Origin: Bromus sterilis
Taxonomy: Eukaryota > Streptophyta > Magnoliopsida > Poales > Poaceae
Length of the DNA: 64,000 nt
Assembly: GCA_950022295.1 (NCBI GenBank)
Contig: OX465596.1
Span: 5,270,001-5,334,000, forward strand
Reading direction: 5' to 3'
Made by a program: the position numbers and the translations under genes. Below the pieces are notes generated by a model. That model saw nothing but the letters and a program-made list of their open reading frames with translations, had not been told where the DNA came from and ran no database searches. Below, one piece after another: positions 46,983 to 57,455 of the stretch. Positions within the stretch are counted from its first letter, which is position 1; each line of letters opens with the position of its first letter.

Positions 46983-47055
46983 AGGAATTTGCTACTATCA
47001 GTGATGCATTTTTTGATGGAGTAATTTGCTACTATCAGTGATGCATTTTTTGATT
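46983..47055. repeat. 36-bp tandem duplication
   Basis: AATTTGCTACTATCAGTGAT followed by GCATTTTTTGAT occurs twice, at about 46985 and 47021, almost perfectly. Confidence 0.85.
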
Positions 47056-47395
47056 TACTCCTGAAGGTCGAGCTTTCACCGTCATCTGTTTGGTGCGCTC
47101 AGTTTTCCCTCAATGTGCATTTCGACTTTTTTCGGTGCGTAACTGCTCGGTTCTTGTGTCATTGCGTCTTGCAGCGCCATCTAGGTATCCCATGGTTTTT
47201 TTTTCTCTTATGGACGATTGATCCTTGTTTAGCTCGACCATTATCCGCTTTTTTCCTCAAGTCTTCCTCGCATCAGGTGACTTCTTTCATGTAGTTGTCG
47301 AGCTTCAAGGCTCGTGCGATTATCTTTGCTCTATCCCTTGTGATTAAGGTTGCCTTAGATTACCACACCTAAAGTTAGGTAAGTTTGACCAATTT

Positions 47396-47562
47396 AATAG
47401 GATGTTTGGTTTAAGCCTTACCTTCGATAAAATACTTTTTTACCACACTAAGATTCCACATCGCATACACTAAAAAATGTGGCAAAATTCCTTAAGTTTG
47501 CCAATTGGCACATTTGGAAAAACAATGTGGCAATGCTAGGCATAGAACCAAACAATCCCGTT
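47396..47562. mobile_element. Possible small MITE
   Basis: GGATGTTTGGTTTAAGCC on the left and GGGATTGTTTGGTTCTATGC on the minus strand at the right are similar inverted ends about 160 bp apart. No target duplication is clear. Confidence 0.35.
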
Positions 47563-48251
47563 GTGTGCGGTGTTCGGTGTGGACGTTGACTAGGGCAAAG
47601 GGTGCCTGGACGACAACCAGATTCGTCGATTTTCAACAAGGATAGCTTGGCGGAGAGGCGACGAAGGTTTGGTAAGGACATGGCGGCATCGGGCTCCAGG
47701 AGTGGGGCATTGAGAGTGGATGAGGGATGGCCTCTCAAAAGAAAAAGAAGGGTTCCGGGGGGTAAGGTGGTTCAAGAGTGTGTGAGTTCAACGTGACGAC
47801 GCCCAAACTCGATTTTAGGTCGGACTAGAAGATTTTTAACATCTGAACGTGTTCGATCTAAAGTAAAGATCTGTATCGAAGATTTAAAAATATTTGAACC
47901 ATTTAGTCCAAACATTTAAGATCAAAATAGATGCTTTTGTATAATGGATGCTGGCCATGAAGATACCCTAATATGCCACTTTGTCTCGGAAGAGAATAAA
48001 CCACAAGCCGAACGGAACGGCGAATGTAACGTCTACGGCCGTCCCTCTCTCCCACACAAGCCACTCTGCATCCTCAGCAGCCACTCAAAAACACCATCTT
48101 TTCTCGACACAATCGCACCCAAGAACGCAATTTGAAGCTTCTACATGGAACACCTAGGGCTCCTAGGAGAAGAAGACAAGCCGCAGTAGGCATCAAAATC
48201 AGCCGGGAGACCCATAAAAATCAAGGGGGGACGAATCAGAGCAGGGAAGCC

Positions 48252-49738
48252 ATGGCCTTCCTCATCCCCAAGCTCACCACGCCGCCCTGTAGATCGCCAC
48301 CGGCCAACCCTCTCAAACCCCAGCTCGGCCTGCTGCCGAGCCACGGCGCCAGGCTCCATGGCTCTGGCTCTGGTTCGGCGCAGGCCGCTGCGCCGATTCA
48401 TCTCAATCTCCCGCTCCTCCTCAGCGCCTCGCAGCAAGAAGCCCCCACGGCCAAGTCCGCGGAGACCAGGAACAGGGCTGCGAGTGGCGGCGGCGGGGGA
48501 GACCCGCGAAGGTCGGATTTTTACCTTAACCTTGGGGCGGCGGTGCGCGCGCTGCGGGACGACCTGCCGGCCGTGTTCGTCCGGGAGCCCAACTACGACA
48601 TCTACCGGTGAGTAGACCTCTCCTTTTCTTGTTTGACTAGTTTTTCCCCTTTCAAGGATATTAATGGTGAGGTTTGTATGATTTGGTATCTACATAGTTC
48701 GTTGATGATTTGTCATAGAAACCTTTTACATCCAAATCGTAGGGAGGCAGTTCCAGGAATTAAAGCTGAAACTCAAACTGAAATTATGATGTGCAGCTAG
48801 TAGCAATTTCAGTATACATAAAATGGTTAATCGTGCAAATATTGATAGGGATTTCCAGTGAAATGTCTGATCAGAATGAGGGATAGTCTGGATGTGGTGG
48901 TGATTTGTTCCATCATCCTAATATCAGCCTTTTATTAACTGATAATATGTCGTATTCAAAATAAGAGTTGAATTAATTGACGAACAAACACACACCAAAT
49001 TTATAAGAGGTTAAGGCCACTAGACGGCAGTGACAGTGATAGTCCATCATCAGCAACTGCGACAGTATGCGTCCTAGTACTAATACCAGTAAGTAAATAA
49101 CTGAATGTGATTCTGTTTATATCTGACAGGAACCCTACCTGCATAAATTTAATTCCTTGCAAACTTTATTCGTTGTAGATGCACTCTAGCACGCTCTTGT
49201 AAACTGGAGACTATAACCATTCTTTACGTCACATTGCAGCGAAGACATCACATTTGTTGATCCGTTGAACACTTTCCATGGGATTGACAACTACAAAACA
49301 ATCTTCTGGGCTCTCAGATTCCACGGACGTCTACTATTCAGTGAAATTGGGCTCGACGTATCGCGCATTTGGCAACTAACAGAGAACTCGATAGTTGTCC
49401 GGTGGGAACTGTGGGGCACCCCGCGTGTCCCGTGGGAATCATATGGCTGCTTCAGTGGCACATCCAGGTACAAAGTTGATAGGAATGGGAAAATTTACGA
49501 GCATAAGGTCGACAACTTGGCTTTGGACTTCCCCCGGCCGGCTGTCAAAGTGGGTAGCATTACTAACTTAGTAGTTGCTGGATACCCACCGAGCCCCAAT
49601 CCAACTTTCTGGGATGTAGTTGGGACAGGCGATGGGTGCTCATGGACAAAGCTTTACCGAGCGGTGCTGGAGACCGTAGAGCGGGAAGGTGACATTCCTG
49701 CAGGCATTTGCATGGAAGGTCTACTCACTTGTTCATAG
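48252..49738 (+). CDS. DUF2358 plastid-type protein, 284 aa
   Basis: Two exons, 48252-48607 and 49240-49738, join within an Arg codon (CG|C) and give 284 aa. Residues 1 to about 80 are rich in Ser/Ala/Pro with few acids, as in a chloroplast transit peptide. About 90-225 form the DUF2358 domain: LRDDLPAVFVREPNYDIYR, EDITFVDPLNTFHGIDNYKT, FWALRFHGRLLFSEIGLDV, VRWELWGTPRVPWESYG and GKIYEHKVDNLALDFP. The fold is related to SnoaL/NTF2-like cones; molecular function is not established. The C-terminal extension (PNPTFWDVVGTGDGCSWTKL...) is typical of one plant subgroup. The frame opens upstream at 48132, but ATG 48252 begins the transit-like peptide. The intron is 632 bp. Confidence 0.92.
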
Positions 49739-49739
49739 A

Positions 49740-50845
49740 TGGAATCAACTTCAGTACTAGCTGCTTTGGTAGTGAGTTTTGCTAGAAAAAATGTATAGAA
49801 TGTGGGCACATATTAACCACATCATTGCCAGTTCTCTCTTTGTATAATGTAGCTCAGCACTAGAACAACAACTTTAGATCAAATACATGCTAGATGACTA
49901 TACCTCATCATCCTTGTTGTGTATTTTAGGATATTACTGCCACTTCCTTACAGCTTGTGATATATAAATACAAAAGTTGTAGTTTTTTTCCCCATAGGCT
50001 GGGCAAACCTGGCTCCATAAATTTGTAAAACAAATATATGAAAGACCTCCAAGAACATTTTGTGATGAATTATTCGGTTTCCTTTGCAATTTTTTAGCTG
50101 CTTGCTTAGAGAGCTGGGTCAATTGAATTATGAACTATTGTAGCACCCATGAACTATAAATAATAGAACCTATGTGAGATCCCATTGAGAATTGTCCCAA
50201 ATCTTCTTTCTCTGAGTTTATCTTGACCATGTGGGGGTGTACATGGTCCAACATACCCTAGTTAAACATTCAAAACTTTGACCACCAATATATATTTTCA
50301 AATATTCAGACTGGAAACCTGGAGAGTCATGTGTCAGTTTTTCTAGAAAAAGAAACTTGCATAGTATCAAAACAAATTTGGTTTGTAAATATATATTATA
50401 AGAATAACTGGTGGTCAAAGTAATGTTTTGCCCATTTTTCGTTTCCAAACTATAGTTATTCTTTTTCTTCGAAAAGGAGGTTAAACCCCCGGCCTCTGCA
50501 TCAATGTGATGCACACAACCATTTTTACAATCGAACCATCATAAGAGATGTAGTAATCACCGACGACTAAGTCGATTTCTATCACAACAACACCTTCAAG
50601 AAGGAATAAACGTCATCGTTGTCCCCCCTCCCTCTCTGTTTGACCTTTTCTCAGCATGGCCATTCTTTATATGCCTGTGGGCTGTCTTTCATCTGAACTA
50701 AGTATTCACAAAGAAAAGGACAGATATACTTGGTTGCAGATGACAGATAAACAACCATCCTAATGGCCGGCCTGCCTGTCGGCGGCCTACTTCCCTATAG
50801 GTTTGTATGCTGTGGTTCACCAAAGCAAGCACCCAAATCCAAGCC
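49740..50845. other. Intergenic
   Basis: 3' flank of the DUF2358 gene and upstream DNA of the LRR pseudogene. No additional gene or complete element recognised. Confidence 0.45.
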
Positions 50846-50848
50846 ATT

Positions 50849-52951
50849 ATGAAGCACATCCTACTCTCTTGCACCTGTCTCCTACTCTGTGCCGTCGTCA
50901 TGCCGGCGAGTGCTGACATTCCGCGTGAAGCTGAAGCTCTTGTGAGTTGGAAGGCTAGCTTGGCCGGTGCCGATGAGTACCTAAGCTCATGGTCATTGGC
51001 CAACTCCACCGGCATCTGCCACTGGATGTACATCAGTTGCAATTCTGCCAGGAGCACCATCATCAACCTCAACATCAGCGGTGCGAGTCTGAATGGCACA
51101 CTTGACAAGATCGACTTCTCTGCTTTCCCCAACCCGAAGGTACTCATCCTGTTCCAGAACGACCTTTACGGCAACATTCCAGAAGGGATAGGTGACCTGA
51201 CAACCTTGGCATGGTTGCGGATCAGAAACTAGTATTTGACTGGTACAATTCCCCGCGGCATTGGCCGGTTGAAGCAGCTTACTGAGCTGCAATTGGGAGG
51301 TTTGGGTCTTGATGGTGCGATGCTACCTGAAGAGATTGCTAACTTGACAAGCTTGACGAAGCTCTCTCTCCACTCAAATCAATTTGACTGGATCAAGCCC
51401 TCTAACAGTCGGGAAACTGAAGAACCTCAACTTGTTGAACCTGAGAAACAACAGTCTGACGGGGCGCATCCCGCTGGAGATTGGCAACATGAAAGAATTG
51501 CAGCGCATGGAGTCACTTAACGCATAACTATATAGCTATTTACACGGCCAGACACCAGGTACAGCCTCTCATCTGGTAAAGCTTAATGGCTTGTTGCTGT
51601 CAGAAAATCAGCTCAGGAGGGCGATGTCATCCTTGAGGTTGGGAATAGCAGCATCCTTTCTTATATCGACATTGAGAAAAACAGGTTCTCTGGGCTCTTC
51701 CTACCATCCATTTGCGCGGGAGGAGCACTGATCGCACTCATTGCTGCGCACAATGGATTTACAAGCCTTCAGAACCTGACCTTTCAAAATTGCAGTACAC
51801 TGAAGTACATTGACTTCACAGGAAACAACATGGTTGCAGACCTAATGGGTTGTTTTGGCAAGCCTCCAGAACAACTTCGCGTGATTGCTTTCAGTAAAAA
51901 CCAACTGTATGACACACTATTGACAGATCAGGGTAGGGTATTCTTCTGCAACTCTACTGGATTAAATATTCTGGACCTATCAAACAATGTTAACTGGAGA
52001 TCGCTCCAACTCCAAGTGATTATGGAGCATGCCGCATTTGGAATTCATGGAGTTGTCCAGCAACTCGTTCAGTGGTGTAATTCCATTCTCGGCGAAGCCT
52101 AACCGAAATCTTCAGTCTCTACACCTGGCCGATAACCATTTCACTGGAGCCTTTCCTTCGGTTCTTAAGAAAAGCAAGAAACTTATCACTCTAGATCTGG
52201 GAGGCAATAATTTCTCAGGTGGAATACCTTCTTGGATAAGTAAGAGCTTGCCTGAACTGAGATTTCTTCAATCGTCATCAACCATGTTTCACGGCATCAC
52301 ATCCTCACAGATTTACAATTTCATCAACTTCAGCTATTGGACCTGTCAAAAAACAAGATCACTGGACGGATTCCAGCCAAATTTTTGAACTTTACTTGCA
52401 TGATGCAGAAACAGAATAATGGAAACATCACATACTGCTACCTGCCGTTGGAGCAGCTTGAAAAAGTCTTGAAGAACGAGGGTTATCTTTACAACTAGTA
52501 CACGACATTTCATAGTGGGTATGGGCTTATCTACCAACTTTCTTTCACAAGAGATCCCAAAAGGGCTCACATCACTTTTCGGACTCAGGTATCTCAACTT
52601 GTCAAGAAACCATCTCTCAGGTGGTATTCCCAGAGACGTTGGCAATCTGTTATTAATCCTTAGACCTTTCAGAAAACCAACTCTCAGGGGAAATTCCTCC
52701 AAGCCTTGCAGATTTGAAGGACTTGGCCACTCTGAACTTCTCGAGCAACGGATTATCGGGGAGGATACCTACAGTCAGCCAGCTGCAGTCACTCTTAAAT
52801 CCTTCAATATACAGCAATAATCCAGGGCTGTGCGTTCTCCGATGCATGACTGTGTAAACCCATCAGCATCAAACCAGGATGAAGATATGGAGACACTTTG
52901 GTTGTATTGCTTTGTGATATCAGGAGTCATCTTTGGGTTCTGGCTATGCTG
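50849..52951 (+). pseudogene. LRR receptor-like protein pseudogene (no kinase)
   Basis: From ATG 50849 there is a signal peptide (ILLSCTCLLLCAVVMPASA) and an LRR N-terminal cap (EAEALVSWKASL, WSLANSTGICHW). Leucine-rich repeats follow (LNISGASLNGTLD, ILFQNDLYGNIPEGIGDL). A TAG at 51230 interrupts the same frame that continues LTGTIPRGIGRLKQLTEL. Several frameshifts follow, with further repeats at 51830-52400 (LQSLHLADNHFTGAFPS, ITLDLGGNNFSGGIPSWISK) and 52540-52830 (YLNLSRNHLSGGIPRDVGNL, LSGRIPTVSQLQS). The end encodes a membrane segment (LWLYCFVISGVIFGFWLC) and a stop at 52951, with no kinase. The layout is that of a receptor-like protein of the plasma membrane, a class often involved in immunity or development. 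Multiple lesions make it a pseudogene. Confidence 0.9.
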
Positions 52952-52959
52952 ACTAAATT

Positions 52960-53980
52960 GCAATAAACCAGCACAATTGTGGACCCTAAATCACAAAACC
53001 ACCACCATTGCGTTTTTTCTTTAAAAACCACTACCATTCTACTGATAGTTTCCAAGAAGGACGCCAATTTAGAGCAAACGTTCGTCCAGGGACATGGCAA
53101 GTGCGAACATTTTTTATGGCAACCAATGTAGACGCGAATAATAACCGTCGACTTGGGTTAAAGAAATTGCTGTAGAAAACTTGCAAATTGTCTGTAATAT
53201 TTTTCCTTCTTAACTAGACAAAAAACACAATGGAGAAGTGTTTTTCTGAATGGCGTTGGCACAATAATTTTGGTTTGAACTGTTATAACTTATAAGCCTC
53301 AGTATGAATGTTACTGTAGTTTAATAAGTTATTCCAGAGGTCAGCATTTGCAGTACATTTTTTTTGCGATAGTAAGAAATTTGTTTAGGGATTCTGAATG
53401 CTTGCACTTGAATCCTTTGAATTTGCCCCTGAAACGTGAAAAAATATCACTTTTTGACCAAAAAACAGGGAGAGCAGGGAAAGCATTCACGAATCAAGTA
53501 TACATTAGCATAAGCAAATTTCTTGTATTGTCAAAAATATAACTGATTTTCGCAGAGTCGAGATTCAATCAAGTATATCTTTCAAAATAATATGAAATCT
53601 GGGGTCAGGGTTGAAAAAAAGGAAAACAAGAAAAATATGAAATGATAAAAACAGAAATCTTCAAGAACATATAATGTTAAAATTGAATACAATTGCGCAT
53701 CTGAGATGTTCAGATTTTATAATACCCCCTCTTTTTAGGTATAAGGTTTTAGAAAAATATAAGCATTGTCCAATTACAAGTTTGAGATATTTTAGAAATA
53801 CTTATCCGGATTTATTTATTTATGCGTACTTGCTTTATCATTTTCCCCATTTTTTAAGTGTACCAAGTTTCTCGGGTTTTTTTTTCTTTCAAAAATTTCA
53901 CATTGTGTCCCATTTTTTATATGAGATTATCTTAATTTATAGAAACATTTCGGATTTCTTTATGTAATAAGATTTAATAA
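52960..53980. other. AT-rich intergenic
   Basis: No gene or element recognised; the small open frames lack domains. Confidence 0.45.
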
Positions 53981-53984
53981 AATC

Positions 53985-56340
53985 TTCATGATTTAATTTC
54001 AATGAAAACTTGTATTACGGTAACTCAACACCGTCTGTCCACATAGACAATAAGCCATACAAAAAAATTGGTAGAGGGGGAGATGATAAAGCAAACAATT
54101 CAGAGGTGTCTTTTAACTTGTTTTGAAGTTTAGGATGTAGTATGCACATTTATCTGTAACGGAAAAGCATCATATCCTTGATGATTAATTGGTTCTTTTA
54201 GTACAATTTCTGACTTGATACCCACTCATCAGGTCCTTAGTTTTGTAAGATTAGCTCATCAAATAGCAACCAGTGCCCAATTAGGAACGAATCTAGTGAT
54301 TTGACGGACTTGGGTGAACTGCCTGTCATGTAAATCTGAAACTGAATTCTGTAGTTCAGGCTTCAGGCTTTGACTTCGGGAAGTTTGGTTGTATATGTGT
54401 ACATATCTCACCCTTTTTCTTGACCTGCTTTATACAGCCCACATATATTCTTCTTACTTAATAGTGCGATGACATGCTCGTTTAAATGAGCAGCGAACTG
54501 AAAACTCCCCTGAAAAAACATGTAGTGAAACTTAACAGGCATAGCATCCTTGCACTGCTAGTGGGAAGAAGAATGATGAAATGGTGACCGTCTAGATAAA
54601 GAGAGTCCATGATTCACATGGCCTGGGACCAATGGACCTCCTACCTGTATGTATCTTGCACTGAAAGAACAGAAACTTCCACATATATTTGTTTAGCCTT
54701 TTGGGGAAGCTGAAGAATATTAATGCTGTAGAGAGAAGAAACAGTAGTAAATAACTCATCAGGAACTGGGAATTAACACTCTTTTGGGAGATAAAAAAAT
54801 GTTTCGGTTCGAAAGCAACATGTATTTGGCGTTCTAGAAACCGGAAGTTGGTGGTCATGTGTAATCATAAAAGATTTTAACAAGAGGAACTGGTGAACAA
54901 CTTCAGCGTTAAGATATCAATAAAACTAGTTGCCCGTTCCATGATCTAACGATGGCAAGAAGTTCAAGAAAGATAATCTGGCAACCAACCACATACATCA
55001 CCATGTCGAAACATGCATCGAGAGATGCATAAGAGGAAATATTCCAGTAATTGTTTTATGCTAGTTGTGTCCTTGACATTTCAGAACAAGTAGAGCCCAA
55101 TTTCATGACTGAATTTCAATGAACCATTTTATGACGGCAACTCAATGTTTTGTGTCCACATAAACAAAAAGCCATATGAAAAATTTGGTAGTGGTGAGTG
55201 AACAGATCTAAGAGTTCATGGTTGTCTTTTAACTCGTTCTGAAGTTTAGGATTTAACTAGCAAAGTTATCTGTGTAACAGAAAAAGCATCAGATCCTTGA
55301 TGATCACTTGGTTATTTATGATCAAAACTGCTGACCTGGTACCCACTCATGAGGTGCTTAGCTTTGTAAGATTATCCCAGTGCCCGATTAGGAACGAAAT
55401 CTATCGATTGGACTAGGGTGAATTGCATGTCATGTAAATCTGAAACTGAAGTACTCCTATGTAGTTCACTAGTTCAGGCTTCAGATATTGACTTCACCCC
55501 CTTTTTTTTTTTGCGGGAATCTTGTTCTATCTCACCCTTTCTCGACATGCTTTATAAAGTCTACGTATGTTCTTCTTACTTAATAGTGCGACATGTTCGA
55601 TTAAATGAGCAGCAAACTGAAAACTCTCCCAAATAAATATGTTATAGTAGTAAAACTTAACAGGCAAAGGATCCTTACCGCACCTGCTAGTGGATACCTG
55701 AGAAGAAAAATGATGAACTAGTGACCCGTCTAGATAAAGAGAGTCCATGATCCACATGGCCTGGGACCAATGGACCTCCTCCCACACTATGTATGGTATT
55801 GGTATCGTGCACCGGAATAATAGCAGCTTGCACCTACATTTGTTTGGCCTTTTGGGGAAGCAGGAACAAAATTAATGGTGTAGTGAGAAAAAAAAACAGG
55901 AGTAAATAACTCATCAGGAACTGGGCAAATATAAATTCCATCAATCAATTTAGAGGCCGGTGGTTTAACCCTGTTTTCGAAGCTTTTTTTCCCTGTTCCA
56001 ATGGCAACATGTATTTTATTTTTTGCGAAATCCAATGGCAACATGTATTTAGCCATCTAGAAAACAGAGTTGGTGATCATGTGTAAACACAAAAGATTTA
56101 ACAAGAGGAACCGGTGAGCAACTTCAGTGATAATATATCAACAAAAGTAGTTGTCCATTCCATGATCTAAATATGGCAAGAAGTTCAAGAAAGATAATCT
56201 GTCAACCAACCACATACATCACCATGTCCAAACATGCATCAAGAGATGCACAAGAGGAAATATTCCCCTGGCTGTTTTTATAGTACTAGTTGTCTCCTTG
56301 ACATTTCAGAACAAGTAGAAAACTAAGTAGAGCTCAATTC
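53985..56340. repeat. Tandem segmental duplication, about 1.1 and 1.2 kb
   Basis: Unit A (about 53985-55105) and unit B (about 55106-56340) share blocks in the same order: GAATTTCAATGAA (53994 / 55112), GTCCACATARACAA, CACATGGCCTGGGACCAATG (54616 / 55753), CATGATCTAA followed by GGCAAGAAGTTCAAGAAAG (54941 / 56161), and CTTGACATTTCAGAACAAGT near each end. Divergence is moderate with many indels. No conserved ORF spans the units, so it is not a gene duplication that I can recognise. It lies between the LRR pseudogene and the QRT3-like gene. Confidence 0.85.
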
Positions 56341-56344
56341 GACA

Positions 56345-57450
56345 TTGCTAAATATAGTGAAAATTGAGCATATAAGGGTCTTATTTCATTTGGTTATTCA
56401 GAGATGGAGTTAAGTGAAGTTGAGATGGAGTTAAGTGAAGTTGAAGCATTCACCAAACCAAGTCGAGATGCATGACAGATTGACAAATGACAAACTAGCA
56501 AGAAAAGAAAAATGTAGGTCTGGTAAACTGGTCATGTCTTGTCTGTTATGCTTATGGGTGTGGCTAGGTCTCAGTCGACTGAGATTTAACTAAGTCCCAA
56601 TCATGTCACATAACATGCAAAAGAAAAAAAGAAAAATCTAAAAATAAAATCTTGCATCGATCTTAACGTAAAATCTCACGGATATAGCATCGACTGAGAT
56701 TTAACGAAGTCTTAGTCGACTGAGACTTAGCAAGGCCGTATGCTTATTGACATTTTAATCGAGGACAAAATGAACGCTAACAAAATCCGCAAACAATAAT
56801 AATCAAGAAGGTGATAACCTACCTAAATCTGCATGCACTCGTAGTTGGATCACGCGTGAATTGAATGAGGTCAAAAAATGTCTGTTGCCGACACACTGAA
56901 AATTAGCCAGGAAACTTCTATTCAGAAAGAATCAACCAGAAAAGCTGGTGAGCTACTTGCAACGCTTTTAGAAGAAGCACTAAGTATTTGAATGAAAGTT
57001 GTTGCACCTGAGACCGAACCGCCCAGAAAACTGCACTTTTGGCCTTCCCGATTCAGAAAATTGGAATGATTAAGCGTGCGGCTATTTGAATGAAAGCTGG
57101 TGCACTTGAGACTGACAGGTCACCAACAGAACAAAGCTTTCTTTGATCGGCACAATCAAATTATCATCTTTAAGTGATTCATCCATGATCTTGCGTGACA
57201 TTTTGATTCTGGACAAGCAAGATAGAATGCAGGATGATGAGCTCCAATTTCCAAATGATCCATTCTGAATCATTTTCTCAAACAATCGCTAATGACTATT
57301 ACATTACATTACATTACATATCCTCTCTCTGCCAAGATGTGACGCGAAAAATCGCGAGAACAAATGAAGCATTCAAACTCCAAAGTGATCCATAAAAATT
57401 TCTACAAACGAACGAACGAATGACGCCTTGCTGCTCATCGCAATGAGTTA
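56345..57450. other. Intergenic, 3' flank of the QRT3-like gene
   Basis: Contains a small direct repeat (GAGATGGAGTTAAGTGAAGT twice at about 56402 and 56424) and two related blocks around AGTCGACTGAGA at about 56572 and 56712. No gene supported. Confidence 0.45.
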
Positions 57451-57455
57451 CTAGT

